DNA of 16,254 nucleotides from Cudoniella acicularis (taxonomy: Eukaryota; Ascomycota; Leotiomycetes; Helotiales; Helotiaceae): NCBI GenBank assembly GCA_013054445.1, contig JAAMPI010001302.1, forward strand, positions 1 through 16,254. Direction: 5' to 3'. The position numbers and the translations under genes are program-made. Shown here in pieces: positions 1-10,268 of the stretch. Position 1 is the stretch's first letter. Every line of letters starts with the position of its first letter. The notes beneath the pieces are model-generated. The model had not been told where the DNA came from. It saw only the letters and a program-made list of their open reading frames with translations, and did not search any database.

Positions 1-470
1 GATATCGTCGGATAAGATATTCTAGAGCCTTCTTATTACGGAGTTAGTTTTACGTAACCTATTCTATACGTGACGGCGCTAGGCCTAAGCGAGGTTTTAA
101 GTAGAGGTTAAATATATAATAGCTTCTCTCTTCCTCTTCTCTTCTTTATCGATTATTCTAAATAATAAAATGCTATTTAGTTTTAACTTTTCTTAAGTAT
201 TTTATAATATTATAATCGACTTTCTAGTTAAGACTAGAATAATCTAGGTCTTAGGTTTTATAATAGTTATAAAGTATCTAAGAAAACAGGTCTTAGTTAA
301 TATTACTTTTATAACTCTTATAAGAATAACTTTTTATATAATAATATAAACGTTATATATTCTTTTAACTAATAATATAAATATTTTTTAACCTTTTCTT
401 TATATAAGAATATAAACGCTATATAACCTTTAATAACGTCTTAACCTCTTAACTAAGCTTATTAGATAAC

Positions 471-550
471 TTTTAAGCTAATATCTTTATTATTAAAATA
501 TAACGACTATCTTATCTATAAAGAATAAAGTTAGTTAATACTAGTTAATA
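471..550. repeat. AT-rich direct repeat, copy A
   Basis: This segment starts with ttttaagctaatatct and ends with agttaatactagttaatat. It matches 776-850 at both ends, with small indels and substitutions in the middle. The function is unknown; it may be part of a degraded transposon end. Confidence 0.55.
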
Positions 551-775
551 TTATAATAGGGTTCTATATCACGTGCCGTAGTACGTAACTATATTTATAT
601 ATATAAGGTCTCTCCGTCTCTTCTTCTCGGGGAATAACAACTATCCTTCCTAAAGATTCGAGTCTTTTAGTTATTAGTTTAAGTGTCTATTTTAGAGGCC
701 TCCCGTCCTTCTATAATATAAATAATATAAAGAATAATATTAATAGATATTAAGCTAAAAAGATATTATAACCTC

Positions 776-850
776 TTTTAAGCTAATATCTTATTATTAT
801 ATATAATAACTATTTTCTAGTTTTAAGAATTAGTTAATACTAGTTAATAT
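776..850. repeat. AT-rich direct repeat, copy B
   Basis: This is the second copy of the repeat at 471-550. Its first 15 bases also pair with 746-760 (gatattaagctaaaa) as an imperfect inverted repeat, so 746-790 is close to a palindrome. A separate motif, aataatataaagaataat, flanks this copy on both sides (about 721-738 and 852-869). Confidence 0.55.
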
Positions 851-964
851 AAATAATATAAAGAATAATACTAATATATTAGACTATAGATATATCTAAT
901 AATAACTATAATTTATAGATAAACTCTTTTTATATAACTAGAATTAATATTCTTTATATAACTT

Positions 965-3900
965 ATCTACTATTATCTAATAGTTTCTTTTACGTGTTTT
1001 ATTATAAGGTTATAGCCGGCTAATTCCTTCGACTATCTAGCTAGTCGTCTATTGTCTAGGACTTTCGTAGTAGTAAAGGTCCGTAGGTTTATATAGTCTA
1101 TATAGATAGTAATCGGGAATCGAGCTCCTTAAAGATAAACTCGCTAGTGTCGTAGCGCTTCTACTATAATAAGTAGTTCTTTTTCGTAGATATTATAATT
1201 TTGTTCGACGAGCGACATTTTCTATAAAAAGTAGGCTACCGGATATAGTTTATCGTCGTCGTCGTATTAGAAGTATATCGTTCTAGTCTAGGTATCGGAT
1301 ACGTCGGTCTCGACGATACTTAGCTTGTTATCCTAATAGCTACGTAGGATAGGCTCTTCTTTAAATCGCTACTTAATTTATTCGAACGTTAGACTCGTTC
1401 CCTCGTTTTATACGAACTCGATATCTTTTCTCGTAAGTTATATAAGTAGTTTTATTAGCCTTAAATATCCTTTAATAAATATCTAATAAAAGTTAGTAAA
1501 TCTTAAGAATATTTAGACGTCTTTAACGTTTTAAGGTATTGTTTATTCTATAATTACTCTAGTTTTTTCTAGGTCGATAGCGATTTCGCTAGGTCTTATA
1601 ACATAGTCTAGAAATATTATTATTCGAACCCCGAATTAGTATTTAGATAGTTTAAGCCTTAAGTTAACTTTCGCGAGTATTTATATAACTTGTTTTATAT
1701 ATATTATATAGTCCTTTTCTTTTTTAGAAAAGACTAGGATATCGTCTAAATAGTATATAACTATAACACCTAGATATTTACGAAGAATCTCGTCGTTCTA
1801 TCGTTAGTAAATAGCTAGCGTATTTGTTAATCTAAATAGTATTATTATATACTCTTATAATCTTAAAGGTAAAAAGAATACCGTTATCTATTTATAACTT
1901 TCTATAATTCTAATTAGGTTAAATATACTTTATTAGTCTAACTTTATAAATATAATAGCCTTAGCTAGCCTATGTCGTAGGTATTAAGCGTTAGGTATCG
2001 GGTATATATCTCTAATTGTCGCGGTATTTAGCCCTTAATAATCTATATAAGGTCGTCTGTTCAGATCGCTCTTTTTATACGCTAATAGTATATTAGCGGC
2101 AGCGAGTAACTTTAACTTCCGGATCTACCCTTTTCTAGCTACTTCCTTTATATATTTCTCGAGCGTCTTTAAGGTTTATAGATTATATCGTCGACACTTC
2201 TCGGATATTAGCTCTATCTCTTCTTTAAGCCTAATCGCGTAATCTTATAGCTTATATTCCGGTAAAGCCTTTATATCTTCTAGGTTATCGAATAATTTTA
2301 CGAATTTCTGATACTATAGCGATATAACCGGTTAATCTACCTTAATCGCTAATATCGGCTTACTATTATTAGTAGCTCCGTCGCTTATAGTTATATATAC
2401 CTTTTATAAGTTAGTTAGTTACTCGACCCGTTTATACTCGTATCGCGTAAAGCTTATCGTACTCGTTATCTAGTCGATATTTAGGTTATACTGTTTAATC
2501 TAAGGTATTCTAAAGATTATTAGATATCTCTCGAGTAGAACAACGTCTAAGTCGATCTCTTCGAAATGTCTTCCTAGTATAGTTAAAGGTAGCTGTCTAG
2601 TTTCCCTCTTAACCTATCCGTTAATCCTTACCTACTTATCTCTTAAAAGCGCGAGCTAGTATAGTTCTCGTAATAGTTTTATAAGGATTAACTAGTTAAT
2701 CGCGAAGTTTAGGTCGATATAGTTTTCTTATACTCTTGAATTAATTATAGCTCGTATTAGAATTCCCTCGAGTCTGATTTTTATAATAAGTTATCTATAA
2801 CCGACGATAGCGGCGGCCTTTTAGATTCGTAGTTTAATAATAGTATTACTTATTAATTAGTTTTCTTATATTCTTCGTTAGTCTATAGCTTTCGTAAGTC
2901 GGTATAGGACGTATATTTATAACTTATTTATTCTTATAATCTAGTCCCGGGCGTAATTAGCCCTTAAGCCGGTTATTAGTATAGTTCTCTTTTAAATTCT
3001 TTCGTCGTTACTTATCCCGATTATTTCTTAGATACTTCTAGGTTCTACTTCGTTATTAAAGATTAATAGTCGCTTCTTATAGATTAGTATAATAGCGATA
3101 TAACGGCGCTCTCTTAGCTCGTTATATTAGGCTATAAAGACGACTCTTCGCGTGTCCTTATAAGTGATCTAGTATAGCTCTCTAAAGGCTAGTTCGTCTT
3201 TTATTCCCTAATCCTTTTTAAAGTAAGGTTTATCTATTAACTAGTTTAGTCTATTTCTAACTAGTAATCTCTATATTTATATATCGTTGTTTATTTAGAT
3301 AAGTACCTAGTGTTCGCCGACTTCTAATAATAAGTCTAGTTTATTTAGTTTTTAGTCTAAATCCTCTTAATTTCTTACCTATAATAATATTCCTTATTAC
3401 TCGAGTTGTTCTTTACTAGTAGTTCGAAGGTCTCTTATTTAGGCGCCTTTTTCTTTACTTTTATTATTATTAACGAATTTAAAGAAGACTACGTCCTTTA
3501 AATCGTCTTGTCTTAATAATAGGTCTACCTACGTCGATATTCCCTATCGTTCGAGTTATTCGTTCGTAGTAGTATTTAGGTCTCTTATCGAGGCGTCCGT
3601 TTCGCTACTATTCTCGCTAGGTTTAGCGGGTCCCTATTAGTTAGGTATCCGTTCGGTTATTCCGAACTCTTAGGCTAGTTTCTTCTATAGCTTTTTTCTC
3701 TTCTTCTTTAGGCTTCTTTTCTTATAGTCTCTAGCTATATATCTCGCTACTCCGTAGGTAAAACATAATTAGTTTTTAAGTCGTCGCTTCTTTTCCTCGT
3801 TTAAAAGGCTTAGTTTATCTATAACGGCGATTTCTTTTTTATCGGGATATATCCTCTTAGATCGCTTATCCCTAGGATCGTTATATCCTGACCGACCCTT

Positions 3901-4625
3901 ACCTATACTAGCTTAGTCGCGTATTCGTTTATATAAGCGGTTGTCGACTCGTACGCTAGTATCGATTAAAGCGTTAATATTAATAGGCTACTAGTTAAAT
4001 CGAGCGAGCTCGTCTTTTATATTGTCTTTAAGTCCTCGGTTATAGTGACTTATTAGCGCGTCTATGTCCTAACCGGTTTTCGTCGCGTGTCTTTAGAACT
4101 CGATAGTATAGTTGATTATTAACCTAGTCTAGTAGAGTTTAAATAGCTTTCGTACGGCCGTTTTCTTTTCGTCGATATCGCCGAACACTCTTCTAATCTC
4201 GGTCTTAAACCTTTCGAAAGACCCGAAGATCCTAGCTAATACTTCTATCCTTTATACCCTCGTAGTAGCTAAGAGGTAGTTTCTTAGGAACGGTTCGATC
4301 TACTTAACGGCCTCTCTCCGAAGGTACGAGGCGGCCTAAATACTATAGGTATCCGTAGTCTTAAACTTATCGTCGTAGAACCGAAAATATATTTCTATCT
4401 ATAAGATAAAGGTCTTAAGGTCTTCTCGTTTCTTATTATACTTATTAGGAACAGATACTTTTAATCTTTTATTTATCTCGACCTTAACCGCGGTTATAGG
4501 TACGTCGGGTATTCCTTTGTCGAGGTCTAGCGTAAGATTAACTCTACTAGTACTTGCGCTAGTAGTCGCGTTCTTAGATCGTAAAGCTATCGTCGTAATA
4601 CTTTACTTTAAGACTAGTGCTTAAA
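965..4625 (-). mobile_element. Ty3/gypsy-type retrotransposon gag-pol, RIP-inactivated, integrase not seen
   Basis: On the minus strand a single frame reads through Gag, protease, reverse transcriptase and RNase H in Ty3-like order. Gag occupies about 4625-3700 and includes KREDLKTFIL and FGSFERFKTEIRRVFGDID. A CCHC zinc knuckle follows at about 3725-3765, reading CFTYGVARYIARDY with its second and fourth Cys and its His converted by RIP. Protease remains lie near 2450-2580. RT motifs follow, including the active site YYLDDILVFSK with YLDD at 1741-1752. RNase H shows EKELLIIVEALRH near 1147-1190. Landmarks at 4408, 3721, 2470, 2032, 1741 and 1141 share one codon phase, so there is no net indel over 3.6 kb. 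In-frame stops are TAG/TAA at former Trp or Gln codons. Below about 965 no integrase or chromodomain can be read, so the element is truncated or its end is unreadable. It cannot encode an active element. Confidence 0.9.
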
Positions 4626-4725
4626 GTATAACGGATCTAGGTCTACTTAACTAAAGACGGCGTCTTAGGTAAGTAAGAGGTCTATCTAATTAGTAGTATA
4701 GAAGTATAGGTAAGGCGATATTATA

Positions 4726-5060
4726 GTTAGTTACTAACTAGAAAGCTTAATACGTTATAAGTAAAGATAAGTTAAAGTATAATATAAGATTATTAAAATA
4801 AGTTAAGTACGAAGCTTTTATCTAATAAGAAAATCCTTTTACTTATATAGATCTCTTATCTCTATAGGCCGTAGGCAGCTAGATAGGCCGAAGGTCGTTC
4901 GGTCCTTCTACTAAGCCTCGGTCCTAGACTCTATCACCTAACTAGTCACATAACCAGTCACGTGATCCTTCGTGACTTAGGACCCTGGTTCTCTATACTG
5001 TTCCTATTAGTCGTAGCCGAGCCTTAGGCCTAGGCCTATACGTGATCCTGATTCGTAACA
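4726..5060 (-). repeat. Candidate 5' LTR of the Ty3-type element
   Basis: On the minus strand this stretch begins TGTTACGAATCAGGATCACG, with the TG start typical of fungal gypsy LTRs. It lies just upstream of Gag, where the 5' LTR should be. It keeps more CA/TG and GC than its surroundings. The inner boundary near 4726 is a guess, because no second LTR was found to compare with and the CA end has been obscured by RIP. The MFS pseudogene starts about 140 bp beyond it, in the opposite direction. Confidence 0.4.
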
Positions 5061-5200
5061 CTTATTCGATATTATTTCTTAACTATTATTTAATACTTAA
5101 AACTTACTTTAATACTAAGTTATATTACTCTCTAGGTATTCTATTCTTAATTTAGCTTTATTATTTATTCTTAGAAGAAAAGATAACGGAAAATGATTAG

Positions 5201-6920
5201 ATAAGCTTCGCGGGCTTAACCGTAAGAAATACCCTTAATAAAAAGAAGATAAAAGTAGGGTTAAATAATAATTTCCTCGTAGCCCCTAGTAAAGAGACTC
5301 GAGATGTCTCTAAAAACTCCTTAACTATAGATATAGACCCGGAGAAATCTAAACAACCGATAGAAACTACTAAAGAACTTTCTTTATAAGACATTACTAG
5401 CTAGAAATAAATAGTCGTCGTTCTGTCTATCTTTAGTTCGACTTTCTTATTCGCGCTTGATAATACTATCGTAGCCGATATCTAACCTATTATCGTCCTA
5501 TACTTTAACGACGTAAAAAATCTCACTTAGCTCTCTATAGCCTTTCTTATCGGTACCGTAGCTACTAACTTAGTCTAGGGTAAAATCTTCGGCTAGTTTA
5601 ACGCTAAATAGACTTATATCTTCTATGTCGTACTCTTCGAACTCGGCTCTACTATCTATAGCGCCGCGCTATTTATAGATATTCTAATTATCGGACGAGC
5701 TATCTACGGTATTAGCGACTTAAGAATATACGTTAGAGTTATAACCCTCCTCGCTATAACGACGACTATTTATAAACGTTATATATATATTAGTAATACT
5801 AGTTTAACCTAGGGTCTCGGAACGGTTCTTAGACCCGTTACCGGCGGTGGTTTCTCGGACAGCTTAGTAGGCTAGCGCTAGGCCTTCTATATCAACCTCT
5901 ATATCGGCGCCGCCTACGCCCTCGTCTACCTCTTTATACTCCCTAATAAAGACCCTCGCCCGGGAATCTCTTTAATAGACCGCGCTCGTAAGATAGACTA
6001 CGTCGGAAGTGTTCTTACTATAAGAGCCTTCGTCTCCGGCTTTATAGCCGTGTCCTTTAGCGGTATAACCTACGAGTAGAATTCCGGACAAACTATCGGC
6101 CTCTTCTACTGTTCTAGCGTCTTCTTTATCCTCTTAGGACTTTAACAAGCTTACGCTATTTTTACTACTACTAGCCGACGTGTCTTCCTAGTTAAGTTTT
6201 TTAAGTCGAAGACTATACTTATCCTCTTCGCTATAATAGCCGTAGGCGGAACCGTAATCTTCGTCCCTATCTATATAATTCCGATCTTCTTCTAGTTTAC
6301 CCGTAATAACACCGCCTTCGAAGCCGGCGTACGTCTCCTCCCCTTTATTATACTTATAATATTTACTGTTATCGGAAACGGCGTTATTCTCTCTACCTAC
6401 GGCTATTATATATCCTAGTATACGCTCGGCGGTCTCTTCTACCTTATCGGCGGCGCGCTTATATATACCGTCGATACTAAGACATTAGTAATAAGAGTAT
6501 ATAGCTATAATATAATTATCAGGTTCGGTAATAGTCTTTTTATATAAGCTTCTTTCTTTATAGCGTAAGCTATCGTAGACCTATAACTTATCGCCTTAGC
6601 CGTAGGCTTTATTATTTACACGTAGGTCTCTAGCGTTACTATCGCTTTAGCTATTATAAACTTAGTCTTCTTTAATAAATCTTAAACCTCGATCGCGGAA
6701 CTTCTATCTAATATACTATTAGCTAAGGTCTATTAGGCTATTACTAGTACTAGAAGTGCTTTTATTACTAGTTTAAGCGATATTATAAAAATAGAAGTGT
6801 TAAAGGTAATTATTACTATTATAAGTAAAACTTATATCTTTATTATTACCGCTAGTATACTTATTACCGTATTAAGTTTAGAGATAAAGAAAGAGAGACT
6901 ATTTATTATTACTAGTTATA
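5201..6920 (+). pseudogene. RIP-killed MFS efflux transporter (DHA2/14-TM type)
   Basis: One plus-strand frame (codon starts at 5390, 5453, 5873) reads as a major facilitator superfamily drug or metabolite exporter for about 570 codons, the usual length for the 14-TM DHA family. A polar N-terminus is followed by LFALDNTIVADI (about 5450). A motif-A-like GKIFG.FNAK.TYI lies near 5582-5620. The motif-C region has TVLRPVTGGGFSDS, followed by AFYINL near 5823-5899; the two stops at 5873-5875 and 5879-5881 sit where WRW is expected. Later segments include RRVFLVKFF, IFVPIYIIPIFF and EAGVRLLPF. About twenty TAG/TAA codons interrupt it, at positions expected to be Trp or Gln. No frameshift or intron was noticed. 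The start is uncertain because any ATG has probably become ATA. Family assignment is secure; the substrate is unknown. It may once have belonged to a duplicated metabolite cluster, but no partner gene is visible. Confidence 0.88.
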
Positions 6921-7736
6921 TTAGATAGAAATAGATTTTTATTATTTAGTTTTAGTTAATAAAAAGATATATAAAAAGAGATATATAGTAGATTAATATA
7001 TAATAGAAAGGAACGGCGTTTAATATAGATCTTATAATCTCTATTAATAGAATAGAATATAATAAAATTTAGTCGTAGGCCTTTTAAAGGTATATATTTA
7101 ATTAATATCGTTAAACTTAACTAGTATTCCGACCTTTACGGTATAGAAACACGGATTTCGATATCGGAATCTCGATATAAGTATTTTCTATTTCCGTCTT
7201 TAGACCTAAGTTATTACTACTATAGCCTAAGCTATAGGTAAGCTAACCTAAGCCGTAAGTCTAAGGTAGGCTATAGCAGGTAGACGGGGGCCCTAACTAG
7301 CCGGAAGGTGATCTGTTTAGGCTCCTCGCCTATAACTAAAATTAAAAAGTTAAGGATTCTTTTAGGGCTAGTTCTAGATTACTATTTATAAGAGCCGTAC
7401 TAAAAGGCTAACGGAGCTTTCTACTTATTAAACTTCGCTAATATATATCGTTATTATACTAGTAAAAGGTTTTTTTTTATATATTCTTAAATCTAGATCT
7501 AATTAAAAACCCTTCGAATATTAAGAGAAATCATTAATATTTTATATTAGGCTAAAAGAGGCTCTATAAAAGGCTAATTCGGGTAGCCTCTAAAGATAGA
7601 TTATAAGATCTTATTTATTTCTTTCCGTAGCTCTTATACCCTTAAGTATATTATATTTTAGATATTATTTAATCGGAATTCTAAAATGTCTTTTAATTCT
7701 TAGCGATAGTCTAAAATACTATAGTAAAGCATCTAG

Positions 7737-8229
7737 GTAAAGTTAGGTATTTTAGGACTCTTTTCTGCTATTATTATCTCTTATATTATATTAGGTATTA
7801 AGGTTCTAGTTTAAGATAATAGTAAGGAAGTAGGTGTTACGACCTTAATAGTAAGTATTTATCTTTATTCTAACTCTTTTACTTTAGCTAATCAGCTCTT
7901 ATTATAGTTTAATATTCCCGAAATTTATCTACTAATTATTAAACCACGAGAAAATTTAGTCGATAGGCTTTTAAATAAAGACTAGAATATTACAAGTATA
8001 TTTAATATAGCTATTCTAGCCGCTATTAGCTATGTTTAGAATACCGTAGGCGCTACTAAAACAGTTTTAACAGCTAAGGTTAATATAATTAAAGTATTAT
8101 TTCTACGGAATTGTTTATTTAATACCGAAAAATTCTGTTTCGGCTTTATTACTAGGATAAACTATACTGACTTCCTATTTGATATTTTAAGTATCCGTTA
8201 CGCTACTATTAGTATTATAGTTTATAATT
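7737..8229 (+). pseudogene. Possible unidentified RIP-decayed reading frame
   Basis: The plus-strand frame starting at 7737 runs about 160 codons with only three internal TAA/TAG codons before the TAA at 8226. That is sparser than in the MFS pseudogene. Readable pieces include GVTTLIVSIYLYSNSFTLAN and NTVGATKTVLTAK. A second open stretch follows in another phase from 8405 (GDFNGNYTYKDLILINY), which could be another exon or chance. I do not recognise a family. The opposite strand also reads partly open, so the strand is uncertain. Confidence 0.25.
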
Positions 8230-9227
8230 AATTATACGCGTAAAATCGTAATAAATCAGAAGGCTTAAACCTAGATCTTAGCTCTCTGATTACTAGATTT
8301 CCTCGCTTATAAGTATATAGTCTAGTATAATACTAGTAGTAGCGTAACGGATAGTATCTAAAGCTATTATAAGTATTATTAATAGCGAAATCCCCGCTCT
8401 TTAGCCTATAGTGGTGATTTTAACGGAAATTATACCTATAAAGATTTAATACTTATTAATTATAGGCCAAGTGTTTATAGTTATTATAACTATTATATTT
8501 ATTTGTTTAATATTTTAGGTACCTGGTTTTATAAGTTAGTTAAGTAGGCTAGGGATCTACTTCGTATTTTTTTTTATGTTTTATTCTTTTACTTATACCT
8601 ACTATTATTCTATATAGTCTATAATCGAAGATTTAAGCGCTTAGATCTAGTATCGGGGTTAAAAAGGGGGATACAGGTAGTCGATACTTAAGAGCTCTTT
8701 GTTACGCTACTATTTTAATATTATTAATAATTATTATATAGGTCTTTTATTAAAAATTCTTAGGGCAAGGACATTTCCTAGAAAAAGCCTCTACCGAAAA
8801 AGTCTCTGCCCCTAATTTACTATAAGACGATCTAGGAGAATTTCTAATCCCCTATTTAACTTACTAGGGTCTTTTTATAAAATAATAGTTATAGATAGAA
8901 GGCTAGAATAAAGATATTTAATTGCTGTTAATAGAGTTTATTTAGTACGTATTTCTATATAAGAGGGGTCTCGTTTATTCAAGTACGAACGCTCGTAGGC
9001 GGGCTCTTTCCCTAATATTATAGACGATAATATTCGATTATAGACAATTAAGTGTCTTTATAACGTCCGTCCCTGCGTCCTAAGACGCACCCTGTCACGA
9101 GACGAATCTATAGTTTTAGAATCATAAACTTTTTCTTTATAAGTCTATAAAGTTATTATTAATATATTATTTTCTTTTATTATTTCTCCTTAAAATGACT
9201 ATTTAATAATAAGAAAAAAAGTACGAT

Positions 9228-9269
9228 TAATTATACTATCGATCGTTTTAATTATACTACCGATCGTCG
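9228..9269. repeat. Two tandem 21-bp units
   Basis: Two head-to-tail copies of taattatactaYcgatcgt plus two or three variable bases lie at 9228-9248 and 9249-9269. They differ at one internal base (T/C) and at the last bases. They lie near the right edge of the RIP block. No function is evident. Confidence 0.6.
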
Positions 9270-9400
9270 CTTCTATTGTCCCCCCTTGTTTAATCGCGAC
9301 TATTAAAGTCTTTTTAAACTTTAGAATACTTAAGGAAAGGTCCTTTTATAAAATAATATAATATCAAATCTTAAAGACCCTTAGAGAAGAAAAGAATACA

Positions 9401-9833
9401 GTCTAGGAGTTTCGCTGGTGCGAGGAGAGGGGCGACATGTTTCAGTGCTTAGTAATATACATTAGCCTAGATAAAATTTACTATGTTCACGCCCGGACTC
9501 GCTATAGCCAGTACAGCCAGGATTCTGATGTCTAATCACGTGTGTGGCGTAAGAACAGGTTTCTCGAACATTCTATCGGTCGACGATAGCACACTGGTTC
9601 CTGGGACTGGAGCCATCTCTCGTCTCCTTCTACATCACCATCGTGACGGCAGGATAATATGGACAGAACCAGTCAAGTGCTAGCGCAAGGCGTGCCTCCT
9701 GGCGTGCCTAAATCATATCGTGCTCTCGCAGATCATGGCAAAAACAGCTGATTTCTTGTTAGCATAGTATATAAACAACACGCCCCCCCCCCGCAACCCC
9801 TCTTTATTAAAGTTATCCAAATAATATATATAC
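9401..9833. other. Normal-composition intergenic segment
   Basis: CA and TG return here, marking the end of RIP. A 66-codon open frame (9483-9683, +) has no recognisable features and is not called as a gene. A TATA-like tagtatataaac lies near 9765-9776, and a run of ten C at 9783-9792. The last bases before the LTR are AT-rich. Confidence 0.5.
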
Positions 9834-10016
9834 TGTTGGTTCGTAGATGCTAGACGTGGACAGGAAGGGGATGCCCGTGCTGTAGTCACGTGGTAGACTA
9901 AGGGGGCATATCTTGCCTTCCTGTTTAGCTATCCGTCCTTCCTTCCTATATACACAGAATCAATACTTTGCAAGAGACATTAAGGCCTTAGTGAAGTATC
10001 CCCCGTTGTACCAACA
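9834..10016. repeat. Solo LTR, left copy (183 bp)
   Basis: This segment begins TGTTGGT and ends ACCAACA, the short inverted TG...CA ends of an LTR. Its reverse complement matches 13082-13264 over all 183 bases with seven differences, all transitions. Five of these are CA-to-TA type changes (either strand) specific to this copy: TTCAGCCATCC to TTTAGCTATCC, and TGCACACAC to TATATACAC. The flanking pentamers are tatac and aaaaa, so there is no target-site duplication. There is no internal coding region, so it is a solo LTR. Its short length would suit a Copia-type element, but superfamily and orientation cannot be settled from an LTR alone. Confidence 0.85.
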
Positions 10017-10268
10017 AAAAAATATATATATTAATATAAAATAAAAAAGTCGCGAATCTAGCCTACGTACTAATCTGCCGCTCGCCTACTAGACTATGCC
10101 GGAAAATTGCCAAGCCCGGGCTATGCAAAGGCGCAGCTCTGGGACCAAAAAACCCATATTTCCCTTACTCTTCTTCAAGATCTTCATCCCCCCTCTTCAT
10201 CCTTCAAGCATAGGATCCATAACTTTTCTCGGTTGAAAATTCTGGCTATTGGCCCTATTACCTAAAAC
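10017..10268 (+). promoter_or_regulatory. Upstream region of the HET gene with CT-rich tract
   Basis: After an AT-rich stretch at 10017-10050, a pyrimidine-rich tract at about 10159-10208 (clusters of CTTCTTC, CATCCCCCC and CTTCATCC) lies 60-110 bp before the ATG. CT-rich tracts of this kind are common core-promoter elements in filamentous fungi. The ATG at 10269 has A at -3 (aaaacATGg). The LTR ends only 252 bp upstream of the ATG, so it could have contributed to the promoter. Confidence 0.45.

Larger units (their letters stand above)
1..960. other. Non-coding RIP-decayed DNA with internal repeats
   Basis: No protein can be read in this stretch on either strand. It contains short AT-rich direct and inverted repeats, listed separately, and one CT-rich patch around 605-640. 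It lies immediately beyond the RNase H end of the retroelement, where integrase and a 3' LTR would be expected, but neither could be recognised. Confidence 0.6.
1..9400. other. RIP-mutated AT-rich block
   Basis: The whole stretch is AT-rich and almost lacks CA and TG dinucleotides, yet CG is common. TA is very frequent. This matches repeat-induced point mutation with strong preference for CpA on both strands, a known fungal genome defence against repeats. Protein-coding remains inside are recognisable because their stops are TAG or TAA where Trp or Gln codons are expected. A few less affected patches remain near 4920-5060 and 9050-9110. The right edge is fairly sharp: normal CA/TG content returns between about 9380 and 9420. 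Dinucleotide ratios were judged by eye, not computed. Confidence 0.92.
6930..9400. other. RIP-decayed DNA without an identifiable gene
   Basis: This 2.5-kb stretch has the same CA/TG depletion as the MFS and retroelement remains. No known protein was recognised on either strand. A short inverted repeat (ctatagcct / aggctatag) lies near 7220-7276, and a polypurine run ttaaaaaggggga near 8658-8671. A possible decayed frame at 7737-8229 is listed separately. Confidence 0.6.

Noticed and set aside
5197..5394. 65-codon open frame on the minus strand
   Set aside because: It is the complement of the N-terminal part of the plus-strand MFS pseudogene, and the minus frame has no recognisable features.
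9483..9683. 66-codon plus-strand open frame
   Set aside because: No motif, neighbour or composition supports it; its length is expected by chance in normal-composition DNA.
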